7,938 nt of DNA from GCA-2699445 sp032127075 (GCA_032127075.1 JAQAZZ010000200.1:1-7938); one strand, 5' to 3'. Shown: positions 1-7,689, counted from the stretch's first letter. Notes: generated by a model not told the origin, from the letters alone. Program-made: numbers and translations.

Positions 1-1
1 G

Positions 2-1263
<1,262 letters not shown>

Positions 1264-1267
<4 letters not shown>

Positions 1268-1914
1268 CGCAGAACCCATGGGGTCCGGCTGCGGGGGAGG
1301 GCTCCACCTCCCCCCAGCCGGAACCGGAGAGCGACGTCGGTGGGGGAATCCGTTTCCGCGACAACCGCAAGGTCGATCCGGAGACGTTCCAGCCCCGGGC
1401 GGCCCCAGCCCCGGCAGCCGAAACCCCCCAGCCGGAGGCCGTTGCGGCTGAGGTGGCCGAGGCGGCCGATGTGGCTGAGGTGGCCGAGGCGGGCGAGGCG
1501 GGCGACCGCGTCGCGGAGTTGACCGCGGATCTGCAGCGGCTGTCGGCGGAGTACGCCAACTACCGCAAAAGGGTGGATCGGGACCGGGAACTCAACCGCG
1601 ACCGGGCCGTGGCATCGGTGGTGACGGATCTGATGCCGATCCTGGATGACATCGATCGTGCCCGCGGCCATGCGGAACTCGACGGCGGCTTCAAGGCGGT
1701 CGCCGAGGCGGTGGAGGCACTTGCCGGGAAGTACGGGCTCGCGCGATTCGGCGAGGAGGGGGAGCTTTTCGACCCCCATGTGCATGAAGCCATGACCTCG
1801 CAGGCCAGCCCGGAGGTCACCGAGCCGACAGTGTCGGCGGTCTACCAGATCGGCTATCGGCTCGGGGACCAGATCCTGCGCCCGGCCAGGGTCGCGGTTG
1901 CTGACGCGGAATGA
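1264..1914 (+). CDS. grpE: Nucleotide exchange factor GrpE
   Basis: GrpE is a homodimeric co-chaperone that opens the DnaK nucleotide cleft to release ADP. The 216-residue product has a long disordered N-terminus (1 to about 82) rich in Pro, Ala and Glu, including a near-perfect 9-residue tandem repeat (AEVAEAADV/AEVAEAGEA, about 63-80). A dimerising helix follows (about 82-135, with LQRLSAEYANYRKRVDRDRE), then the beta-wing domain with FDPHVHEAM (169-177) and the C-terminal signature around YQIGYRLGDQILRPARVAVA (194-213). The start is GTG at 1264, inside the dnaK stop (GTGA overlap). This implies translational coupling, and only a weak GAGG at 1256-1259 precedes it. I found no better in-frame start nearby. 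The extended N-terminus is usual for actinobacterial GrpE. Function is certain from the C-terminal signature. Confidence 0.97.
1446..1492 (+). repeat. In-frame 27-bp-period tandem duplication in grpE
   Basis: A 20-bp sequence at 1446-1465 (GGCTGAGGTGGCCGAGGCGG) recurs exactly at 1473-1492, an offset of 27 bp or nine codons. It encodes AEVAEAADV followed by AEVAEAGEA in the disordered Ala/Glu-rich N-terminal arm of GrpE. A shorter GGCGAGGCG iteration follows. The exact nucleotide identity suggests a fairly recent slippage duplication, or maintenance by it. It is not expected to affect the folded domains. Confidence 0.85.
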
Positions 1915-1915
1915 C

Positions 1916-1934
1916 CGGGACGCCATGGGTCCCG
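1916..1934 (+). other. GC-rich hairpin between grpE and dnaJ
   Basis: CGGGAC (1916-1921) and GTCCCG (1929-1934) are perfect inverted repeats with a 7-nt loop, just after the grpE stop and 14 nt before the dnaJ Shine-Dalgarno. No T-tract follows, so it is not a canonical terminator. It could slow or process the mRNA between grpE and dnaJ, or mean nothing. A 6-bp stem in GC-rich DNA is not rare. Confidence 0.4.
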
Positions 1935-1947
1935 ACGCAACGACGGT

Positions 1948-1955
1948 GAGGGAGG
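1948..1955 (+). promoter_or_regulatory. dnaJ ribosome binding site
   Basis: GAGGGAGG ends 6 nt before the dnaJ ATG at 1962. It is a strong Shine-Dalgarno at normal spacing and supports that start. Unlike grpE and hspR, dnaJ does not overlap the gene before it, so it can initiate independently. Confidence 0.75.
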
Positions 1956-1961
1956 TGTGAC

Positions 1962-3152
1962 ATGGCCGTGTCGCCGGATTGGGTGAACAAGGACTTCTAC
2001 AAGGCCCTCGGTGTGGCCAAGAAAGCCTCGTCTTCGGACATCAAGAAGGCCTACCGAAAACTCGCGCAAGAGCTGCACCCGGACAAGAACCCCGACAACA
2101 AGAAGGCGGAAGACCGCTTCAAGGAGGTGTCGGAGGCCTACGCGGTGCTCTCCGACGAGAAGAAGCGCAAGGAGTATGACGAGGCCCGCGAACTCTACGG
2201 CGGCGGCGGATTCCGCTTCCCGGGCAGCGGCGGCGGCGGCGGCGGCGGTGGTGGTGGCGCCAACCTCGGCGACATCTTCGGCGGCGCAGCAGGGGTGAAC
2301 CTCGGCGACATCTTCGGCGGGATCTTCAACCGGGGCGGCGGCGAACAGCCCGGCGGACCCCCGCCCAGGCGAGGCCGGCGCGGTGCTGACGTGGAGTCGG
2401 AGGTGTCGATCTCCTTCGACGACGCCCTCAACGGTGTGACACTTCCGCTGCGCCTGACCGGCGAGGCACCGTGCTCGGTCTGCCATGGGACCGGGGCCAA
2501 GAGCGGGACCGTACCCCGGCTGTGCCCCACATGCGAGGGAACCGGCCATGTCTCCCGCAACGCCGGTGGATTCGCCTTCACCGAGCCGTGTCCCGAATGC
2601 CGGGGCCGCGGTCTGGTGGTGGACGATCCGTGTCCGGTGTGCCAAGGATCGGGGCGCGGCACGTCCACCCGCACCGTGCAGACTCGGATTCCGGCTGGGG
2701 TCAAGGATGGTCAGAAGATCCGGATACCCGGCAAGGGGGCTCCCGGTGAGGGAGGCGGACCTCCCGGGGATCTCTACGTCGTGGTCCATGTGCTGCGTCA
2801 CCCTGCGTTCGACCGTTCCGGCGACAACGTCACCGTGAAGGTTCCGGTGTCGTTCACCGAGGCCGCCTTGGGGGCGCAGATCCCGGTGCCCGTGCCGGGG
2901 GGCAGGACCGTGACGGTCAAACTGCCGCCCGGAACTGCCAACGGCAAGACCTTCCGGGTCCGCGGCAAGGGGGCGCGCCGCCGCGACGGCACCAACGGGG
3001 ACGTAATGGCCACGATCGAGGTCCAGGTGCCCACAACCCTGGCCGACGAGGCCCGCGAGGCGCTGGAGGCCTACGCCCGCTCCACTGTCGGCTCAGATCC
3101 GCGGACTGAACTCCTGCGCAATGCAGGTGTGCCCACGGGGGGAGGCGCCTGA
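1962..3152 (+). CDS. dnaJ: Chaperone protein DnaJ (type I Hsp40)
   Basis: Class A J-protein that stimulates DnaK ATP hydrolysis and hands over unfolded clients; 396 residues, normal for the family. The J domain (about 10-76) carries the HPD motif at 39-41, required to activate DnaK. A Gly/Phe-rich linker (about 80-142) includes ten consecutive glycines (90-99) and two DIF motifs (104-106, 116-118). The cysteine-rich domain has four zinc-binding repeats, CSVCHGTG (171-178), CPTCEGTG (188-195), CPECRGRG (210-217) and CPVCQGSG (224-231), so all eight cysteines are present. The C-terminal client-binding and dimerisation domains follow. The N-terminus (DWVNKDFYKALGV) resembles actinobacterial DnaJ1, the paralogue encoded beside dnaK. 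The ATG start is supported by a strong ribosome binding site. The stop overlaps the hspR start by one base (TGATG). Confidence 0.98.
   Translation: MAVSPDWVNKDFYKALGVAKKASSSDIKKAYRKLAQELHPDKNPDNKKAEDRFKEVSEAYAVLSDEKKRKEYDEARELYGGGGFRFPGSGGGGGGGGGGANLGDIFGGAAGVNLGDIFGGIFNRGGGEQPGGPPPRRGRRGADVESEVSISFDDALNGVTLPLRLTGEAPCSVCHGTGAKSGTVPRLCPTCEGTGHVSRNAGGFAFTEPCPECRGRGLVVDDPCPVCQGSGRGTSTRTVQTRIPAGVKDGQKIRIPGKGAPGEGGGPPGDLYVVVHVLRHPAFDRSGDNVTVKVPVSFTEAALGAQIPVPVPGGRTVTVKLPPGTANGKTFRVRGKGARRRDGTNGDVMATIEVQVPTTLADEAREALEAYARSTVGSDPRTELLRNAGVPTGGGA
2229..2258 (+). repeat. (GGY)10 polyglycine microsatellite in dnaJ
   Basis: Ten consecutive glycine codons (six GGC, three GGT, one GGC) encode Gly90-Gly99 in the Gly/Phe linker of DnaJ. 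A trinucleotide tract can change length by slippage without shifting the frame, so it would alter only linker length. Confidence 0.85.
2262..2320 (+). repeat. 36-bp-period duplication of the DIF motif in dnaJ
   Basis: The 23 bp at 2262-2284 recur exactly at 2298-2320, an offset of 36 bp or twelve codons. Each copy encodes NLGDIFGG, giving DIF motifs at residues 104-106 and 116-118 of DnaJ. DIF-type motifs in the Gly/Phe region are known to matter for DnaJ-DnaK cycling in other bacteria. Several DnaJ proteins have more than one DIF-like motif, so the unusual part is the exact nucleotide identity. Confidence 0.85.
3137..3145 (+). promoter_or_regulatory. hspR ribosome binding site inside dnaJ
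   Basis: GGGGGGAGG lies in the last codons of dnaJ and ends 6 nt before the hspR ATG at 3152. It supports that start and, with the TGATG stop/start overlap, suggests coupled translation of dnaJ and hspR. Confidence 0.7.
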
Positions 3153-3523
3153 TGGTGGAGACAACGGCTGCGGCCGTGTTCGCGCTGTCCGGCCACAGCG
3201 CCGACGAACCCGTCTACGCCATCTCGGTCGCCGCCACACTGGCTGGCCTGCATCCGCAGACGCTGCGCCAATACGACAGGTTGGGGCTGGTGTCTCCTGC
3301 CCGGTCCAGTGGCCGCAACCGCCTCTACTCGATGCGGGATATCCGCCGGCTGCGCCGCGTGCAACAGCTTTCCGAAGCTGGCATCAACCTCACGGGCATC
3401 CTGCGGATCCTCGAGTTGGAACAAGAGGTCGACATGCTGCGGCAGCGCATCGATGACCTCACCGCCCATCAACACTCACGAGCACTCGTGCTGGCGCGAC
3501 CCCGCCGGCGGAGGAGTCGATAG
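3152..3523 (+). CDS. hspR: MerR-family heat-shock repressor HspR
   Basis: Transcriptional repressor of the DnaK regulon. In Streptomyces and Mycobacterium, HspR binds HAIR operators (CTTGAGT-N7-ACTCAAG type) with DnaK as co-repressor, so titration of DnaK by unfolded protein lifts repression. The product has 123 residues. A non-conserved N-terminal arm (1-20) precedes the winged helix-turn-helix (about 21-72), with YAISVAATLAGLHPQTLRQY (22-41) and the hallmark DRLGLVSPARSSGRNRLYS (42-60). A short dimerisation helix (about 80-106, LELEQEVDMLRQRIDDL) and a basic tail, SRALVLARPRRRRSR, complete it. The tail resembles the S-ALVVW-PRR ending I recall for mycobacterial HspR, but the tryptophan is replaced by Ala and extra arginines follow. 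The helix also looks roughly a dozen residues shorter than in Mycobacterium. Position after dnaJ and before clpB fits autoregulation of the operon. Operator sites are presumably upstream of dnaK, outside the window. Confidence 0.94.
   Translation: MVETTAAAVFALSGHSADEPVYAISVAATLAGLHPQTLRQYDRLGLVSPARSSGRNRLYSMRDIRRLRRVQQLSEAGINLTGILRILELEQEVDMLRQRIDDLTAHQHSRALVLARPRRRRSR
3477..3490. repeat. Perfect palindrome near the end of hspR
   Basis: CACGAG-CA-CTCGTG is a perfect inverted repeat with 6-bp arms, 45 bp upstream of the clpB start, within codons for the HspR tail (SRALV). It does not fit the HAIR consensus. It could be a small operator or mRNA stem ahead of clpB, but it also lies in constrained coding sequence and may be chance. 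Confidence 0.3.
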
Positions 3524-3527
3524 GAGA
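3522..3527 (+). promoter_or_regulatory. clpB ribosome binding site overlapping the hspR stop
   Basis: AGGAGA begins inside the hspR stop codon (TAG, 3521-3523) and ends 7 nt before the GTG start of clpB at 3535. This fixes the GTG as the start. Ribosomes finishing hspR would terminate on the clpB initiation site, favouring coupling or re-initiation. Confidence 0.7.
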
Positions 3528-3534
3528 ACCACCC

Positions 3535-6117
3535 GTGGACCTGAACTTCACCACAAAGAGCCAGGAAGCGCTCAGCGCCGCCGTTCGGGACGCCGCGTCC
3601 CGAGGCAACGCCCACGTCGAACCGCCGCATCTGCTCAAGGCGCTGCTGGAGCAGGGCCAGGGCATCGCAATGTCCCTGCTCGAATCCCTGGACGTGGATG
3701 TCGCCGACCTCAACGTCGCGGTTGACCAGCAGTTGCGCCAACTCCCCAGCGCTACCGGCTCGTCGGTGTCGGCGCCGCAGCTGAGCAACGAGGCCTACCG
3801 GGTTCTCAACGACGCACAATCGCTGGCCGCCGAACGCGGCGACGAGTACATCTCGACCGAGCACATCCTCATCGCGCTCGCGCAATCGCCCGGTGAGGGT
3901 GAGATCCTCGCCTCCCGCGGCGCTTCCCCGGAAGCGCTGGGCCAAGGACTGGAACAGCTGCGGGGCTCCGGTCGGGTCACCAGCGAGGAACCGGAAGGCA
4001 CCTTCCAGGCACTGGAGAAGTACGGCCAGGATCTGACGGCTATGGCGAGCGAGGGGAAGATCGACCCGGTCATCGGCCGCGATTCGGAGATCCGGCGGGT
4101 CGTGCAGGTTCTGTCGCGCCGCACGAAGAACAATCCGGTGCTCATCGGCGAGCCTGGCGTCGGCAAGACAGCCGTCGTGGAGGGATTGGCGCAACGCATC
4201 GTTGCCGGCGATGTCCCGGAGTCGCTGCGTGGGAAGAGACTGGTCGCCCTGGACCTCGGCGCCATGGTCGCCGGTGCGAAGTACCGCGGCGAGTTCGAGG
4301 AGCGGTTGAAAGCCGTCCTCGCCGAGATCAAGGAGTCGGAGGGGCAGATCGTCACCTTCATCGACGAGTTGCACACGGTCGTGGGTGCCGGGGCGTCGGG
4401 CGACTCATCCATGGATGCCGGCAACATGCTCAAGCCCATGCTTGCGCGCGGCGAACTTCGCATGGTCGGTGCCACCACCTTGGACGAATACCGGGAACGG
4501 ATCGAGAAGGATCCCGCCCTGGAGCGGCGCTTCCAGCAGGTGATGGTGGCCGAACCCAGCGTCGAGGACTCCATCGGCATCCTGCGCGGCATCAAGGAGA
4601 AGTACGAGGCCCACCACAAGGTGGCGATCGCCGATCAGGCGCTCGTCGCCGCCGCCACACTGTCGGACCGCTACATCACGTCGCGCTTCCTGCCGGACAA
4701 GGCCATCGACCTCGTCGATGAGGCGGCTGCCCGGCTGCGGATGGAGATCGACTCCTCCCCGGTCGAGATCGACGAACTGCAGCGTGCCGTCGACAGGCTG
4801 CACATGGAGGAGCTGGCGCTGGCCAACGAGATCGACGCGGCATCAGTGGAACGTCTTGCCAAGCTGCGCGCCGACCTTGCCGACAGGGAAGAGGAACTGC
4901 GAGGGCTGCGGGCCCAGTGGGACACGGAGAAGAAGGGCCTCGACCTCATCGGCGAACTGAAGATCCGCATCGACGAACTCCGCAGCGTCGCCGAACGCGC
5001 CCAGCGCGACGGGGACTTCGAGCAAGCATCCCGGGTCCTCTACGGCGAGATCCCCGCGCTGGAGGCCAACCTGGCAGATGCGGTGGCCAACAGCGACAAC
5101 CGGGCCGACGCCATGGTCGCAGAGCAGGTCAACGCCGACGACATCGCCGAGGTCGTCTCGGCCTGGACCGGAATCCCCGCGGGCCGCCTCCTGGAGGGCG
5201 AGAGCCAGAAGCTGCTGCGGATGGAAGACGTGCTGGACCAGCGGGTTGTGGGTCAGCCGCAGGCGGTGCGCGCGGTCTCCGACGCCGTCCGGCGCAGCCG
5301 GGCGGGGATCGCCGACCCCGACCGGCCCACGGGTTCCTTCTTGTTCCTGGGACCGACCGGTGTGGGCAAGACCGAACTCGCGAAGGCGCTCGCGGAGTTC
5401 CTCTTCGACGACGAGCGGGCAATGACCCGCATCGACATGAGCGAGTACGGCGAGAAGCACTCCGTGGCACGGCTGGTCGGCGCCCCGCCCGGGTACGTCG
5501 GATACGAGGAGGGCGGCCAGTTGACCGAGGCCGTGCGCCGCCGCCCCTACACCGTCGTGCTGCTCGACGAGGTCGAGAAGGCGCATCCAGAGGTCTTCGA
5601 CGTGCTCCTGCAGGTGCTGGACGACGGTCGCCTCACCGACGGCCAGGGGCGCACGGTCGATTTCCGCAACGCGATTCTGATCCTGACGTCCAACTTGGGC
5701 TCCCAATACCTGGTTGACCAGTCGCTGGACTACGACAAGCGCAAACAGATGGTCATGGATGTGGTGCAGTCGTCGTTCAAGCCGGAGTTCCTGAACCGCC
5801 TCGACGACGTCGTGATGTTCAATCCGCTGAACACCCAGGACCTCACGCGCATAGTGGGCATCCAGTTGGGTCAACTGCAGCGCCGGTTGGCCGACCGCAG
5901 GCTCACCCTCGACGTCGCCCAGGCGGCCGAGGATTGGCTGGCCATCAACGGCTTCGACCCGGTCTACGGCGCACGCCCGCTGAAACGGCTGGTGCAATCC
6001 GCCGTGGGTGATCAGTTGGCCCGAGCGATCCTGTCCGGCGAGATCCGCGACGGCGACACCGTGAAGGTGGACGTCGCCGGCGAAGCACTCGACGGCTTGG
6101 CTGTCACCGCCGCCTAG
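3535..6117 (+). CDS. clpB: ATP-dependent disaggregase ClpB (Hsp104)
   Basis: Hexameric AAA+ chaperone that threads aggregated proteins through its central pore together with DnaK/DnaJ/GrpE. The product has 860 residues, typical length, and starts at GTG. The N-terminal Clp_N double repeat covers about 1-145. AAA-1 carries Walker A GEPGVGKT (205-212), pore-loop tyrosine in AKYRGEFE (Y250), Walker B FIDELH (275-280) and arginine fingers in ALERRFQ (R331, R332). A coiled-coil middle domain spans about 400-525 and marks it as ClpB rather than ClpC or ClpA. AAA-2 carries Walker A GPTGVGKT (606-613), pore loop GAPPGYVGY (Y654), Walker B VVLLDE (674-679), arginine finger in EFLNRLD (R755) and sensor-2 GAR (R814). 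There is no ClpP-binding IGF/IGL loop that I can see, so it is a disaggregase rather than a protease partner. The gene lies 11 bp after hspR and is probably co-transcribed with it. Confidence 0.98.
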   Translation: MDLNFTTKSQEALSAAVRDAASRGNAHVEPPHLLKALLEQGQGIAMSLLESLDVDVADLNVAVDQQLRQLPSATGSSVSAPQLSNEAYRVLNDAQSLAAERGDEYISTEHILIALAQSPGEGEILASRGASPEALGQGLEQLRGSGRVTSEEPEGTFQALEKYGQDLTAMASEGKIDPVIGRDSEIRRVVQVLSRRTKNNPVLIGEPGVGKTAVVEGLAQRIVAGDVPESLRGKRLVALDLGAMVAGAKYRGEFEERLKAVLAEIKESEGQIVTFIDELHTVVGAGASGDSSMDAGNMLKPMLARGELRMVGATTLDEYRERIEKDPALERRFQQVMVAEPSVEDSIGILRGIKEKYEAHHKVAIADQALVAAATLSDRYITSRFLPDKAIDLVDEAAARLRMEIDSSPVEIDELQRAVDRLHMEELALANEIDAASVERLAKLRADLADREEELRGLRAQWDTEKKGLDLIGELKIRIDELRSVAERAQRDGDFEQASRVLYGEIPALEANLADAVANSDNRADAMVAEQVNADDIAEVVSAWTGIPAGRLLEGESQKLLRMEDVLDQRVVGQPQAVRAVSDAVRRSRAGIADPDRPTGSFLFLGPTGVGKTELAKALAEFLFDDERAMTRIDMSEYGEKHSVARLVGAPPGYVGYEEGGQLTEAVRRRPYTVVLLDEVEKAHPEVFDVLLQVLDDGRLTDGQGRTVDFRNAILILTSNLGSQYLVDQSLDYDKRKQMVMDVVQSSFKPEFLNRLDDVVMFNPLNTQDLTRIVGIQLGQLQRRLADRRLTLDVAQAAEDWLAINGFDPVYGARPLKRLVQSAVGDQLARAILSGEIRDGDTVKVDVAGEALDGLAVTAA

Positions 6118-6299
6118 CTGTACCTAGCGCGCCCCGCCCGGCTGCCGGCAGGCGCTGCCCCGCCGGTTCCTGGCGAAGTCTGGTTGGCCGGCGATCGAGG
6201 GGATGGATTGCGGGAACCAACGCGTCGGGTTGGGTCCACCGGCGGTCCTGTTGGCGCAATCCCCGCAGGCCGCGCAATCCCCCCAATCCGCGGGGACAG
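6118..6299. other. Convergent intergenic region, short repeats and weak stem-loops
   Basis: This 182-bp gap lies between the 3' ends of clpB and the minus-strand aminotransferase, where both transcripts should terminate. No stem-loop followed by a T-tract is visible on either strand. Candidate stems are GGCAG-GCG-CTGCC (6147-6159) and CCGCG/CGCGG around a 14-nt loop (6270-6293). The right half is rich in CAATCC words (see the repeat entry at 6254). Open frames across it have low-complexity products (Arg/Leu/Gly-rich) and no ribosome binding site, so I call no gene. Confidence 0.5.
6254..6282. repeat. Direct repeat GCGCAATCCCC, 18-bp period
   Basis: GCGCAATCCCC occurs at 6254-6264 and again at 6272-6282. 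A further CAATCC lies at 6284-6289, and an inverted copy GGATTGCG lies upstream at 6205-6212. CCCCGC (6261-6266) can also pair with GCGGGG (6290-6295). It may be slippage debris or part of an alternative terminator structure for the convergent genes. I do not recognise it as a known element. Confidence 0.6.
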
Positions 6300-7508
6300 T
6301 CAGATTCTGTCCGGGAGTGCTCTGGCCAGCCGGGCGACAGCCTCATCGATGGTGTCGTGGCTCTTGCAGAATGCCCAGCGCACGTATGGTCCGGCGTGGG
6401 CGGTGTGGTCGCTGAGTGCGGCGTGCGGGATAGCCACCACGCCGGCGTTGTGTGGTGACCATTCGCAGAACTGCTTCCCGTCGGTGAAGCCGAGTGGCCG
6501 CACGTCGGTTGTGGTGAAGTAGGTCCCCTGGGTGGGGATCACCCGAAAACCCAGGCCGTTCAGACCCTCGGACAGGTGGTCGCGCTGGCCCGCAAGGCCC
6601 TGGCGGAAGTCCTCGTAGTAGGAGTCGGGCAGTTGCAGTGCCTCGACGATGGCCCACTGGAAAGGCCCGCTCGACACGTACGACAGATGCTGGCGCACGA
6701 CCCGCACCGCGGCAATGAGGTCCGCCGGCCCGGTGGCCCATCCCACCTTCCAGCCGGTGAAAGAGAATGACTTGCCCGCCGAGCCCACCGTCACAGTGCG
6801 CTCCCACATGCCGGGGAGGGTGGCGAGGGGGATGTGCGGATGGCCGTCGAACCACAGGTGCTCGTAGGCCTCGTCGGCGAGCACCAGGAGGTCGTGCTCG
6901 ACTGCGATCTCGGCAATACGGCGCAGCTCCTGCTCGGTGAACACCACGCCGCTGGGATTGTGCGGCGAATTCAGGATCAGCATGGCCGTTCGCTCGTTGA
7001 CCGCGTGGGCGAGGGCGTCGAGGTCGGGCCGCAGCTGGGGTCCCACCAGCGGCACGCAGCGCCTATGCGCCCCGGCCAGCGACACCACTGCCGGGTAGAG
7101 GTCGAAGTAGGGGTCGAACATCACCACCTCGGCATCCGGCTGCACCAGTGCCATCACCGTCGCGGCGATGGTTTCCGAAGCCCCGGTGGCCACGCAGACC
7201 TCGGTGCGCCCGTCGATGTGGAGGCCGTAGAAGCGCTTCTGGTGTGCGGCGATCTGCTGGCGCAGTTCCGGCAGGCCGTGTGCAGGTGGGTACTGGTTCC
7301 CCCGCCCCTCGCGGATCGCCCGGACGGCCGCCTCCTCGATGGCTGCAGGACCGTCCCGGTCCGGGAAGCCCTGGCCCAGGTTCACCGCCCCCAGCCGACG
7401 CGCCAGGGCCGACGCCTCACCGAAGACGGTCTTCTCGTGGGGCCGCATCCGGCGGATCAGACGGTCGGTGCCCGTTCCCGTGGTCCCAGCGCCAGATTCC
7501 TCGGACAT
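6300..7508 (-). CDS. Class I/II PLP-dependent aminotransferase, DapC-like
   Basis: Fold-type I aminotransferase. Numbered from the upstream GTG (7526, 408 residues), it shows LGAVNLGQGFPDRDGP (45-60), Tyr140 near the cofactor ring, NSPHNPSG (186-193) with the cofactor-contacting Asn190, ADEAYEHL (217-224) with Asp218 pairing with the pyridine nitrogen, the PLP-binding lysine in SAGKSFSFTGWKVGW (K252), and the substrate carboxylate arginine in YVRWAFCKS (R383). The sequence strongly recalls mycobacterial Rv0858c, annotated as N-succinyldiaminopimelate aminotransferase DapC (lysine/peptidoglycan precursor route). Kynurenine, glutamine and methionine aminotransferases share this subgroup, so the substrate is inferred. 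I chose ATG at 7508 because family members begin shortly before the RLIRRMRPHEKTVF segment; neither start has a well-spaced Shine-Dalgarno. No functional link to the heat-shock operon is apparent. Confidence 0.92.
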   Translation of the reverse strand: MSEESGAGTTGTGTDRLIRRMRPHEKTVFGEASALARRLGAVNLGQGFPDRDGPAAIEEAAVRAIREGRGNQYPPAHGLPELRQQIAAHQKRFYGLHIDGRTEVCVATGASETIAATVMALVQPDAEVVMFDPYFDLYPAVVSLAGAHRRCVPLVGPQLRPDLDALAHAVNERTAMLILNSPHNPSGVVFTEQELRRIAEIAVEHDLLVLADEAYEHLWFDGHPHIPLATLPGMWERTVTVGSAGKSFSFTGWKVGWATGPADLIAAVRVVRQHLSYVSSGPFQWAIVEALQLPDSYYEDFRQGLAGQRDHLSEGLNGLGFRVIPTQGTYFTTTDVRPLGFTDGKQFCEWSPHNAGVVAIPHAALSDHTAHAGPYVRWAFCKSHDTIDEAVARLARALPDRI

Positions 7509-7555
7509 GGCTCCATCGTGCCGCACCGCCGCCCGCCATGGGATCCCGCAGCAGC

Positions 7556-7579
7556 AACTCCCGATGTCCGAACGGTTCC
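7556..7579 (-). promoter_or_regulatory. Possible ECF-sigma-type promoter for the aminotransferase
   Basis: On the minus strand GGAAC (complement of 7575-7579), a 16-bp spacer and GTT (complement of 7556-7558) resemble the GGAA-C/T, 16-18 bp, GTT pattern of ECF sigma promoters. They lie about 50 bp upstream of the ATG at 7508. The match is short enough to arise by chance. I see no clear housekeeping -35/-10 pair in this 190-bp divergent region. Confidence 0.2.
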
Positions 7580-7689
7580 GGGACTCGACCAGGCGCGCAG
7601 GTCACATGCCGGGGCGGGACGGCGGCACCGATGCGTCCGAAGGCCGGAGTACGGCACCGAAGCACCGGGTGATCTGACAGGGTGGTCGT

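Noticed and set aside
2229..2258. Phase-variable tract switching dnaJ on and off
   Set aside because: The tract is a trinucleotide repeat, so slippage would change glycine number but not the reading frame.
1854..2801. 315-codon open frame on the minus strand across grpE/dnaJ
   Set aside because: It is antisense to dnaJ with poly-Ala runs that merely mirror the polyglycine codons, so it is a composition artefact.
3470..3490. Possible HAIR operator near the end of hspR
   Set aside because: Aligned to CTTGAGT-N7-ACTCAAG, the left half matches only about three of seven positions. No better HAIR candidate was found in the window; the operator is expected upstream of dnaK.
3481..3497. CIRCE-like half site AGCACTC upstream of clpB
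   Set aside because: The second half (GAGTGCT after 9 nt) is absent. CIRCE/HrcA normally controls groE genes rather than an HspR operon in actinobacteria.
4843..5997. 384-codon open frame on the minus strand inside clpB
   Set aside because: It is a complement of intact, motif-complete clpB. Long antisense frames are common in high-GC coding DNA. The translation shows no recognisable motif.
6104..6346. Minus-strand 80-codon frame with RGLGGLRGLRGLR repeats in the clpB-aminotransferase gap
   Set aside because: The Gly-Leu-Arg pattern comes from the GGATTG/CAATCC nucleotide repeats. The frame overlaps the ends of both flanking genes and has no ribosome binding site.
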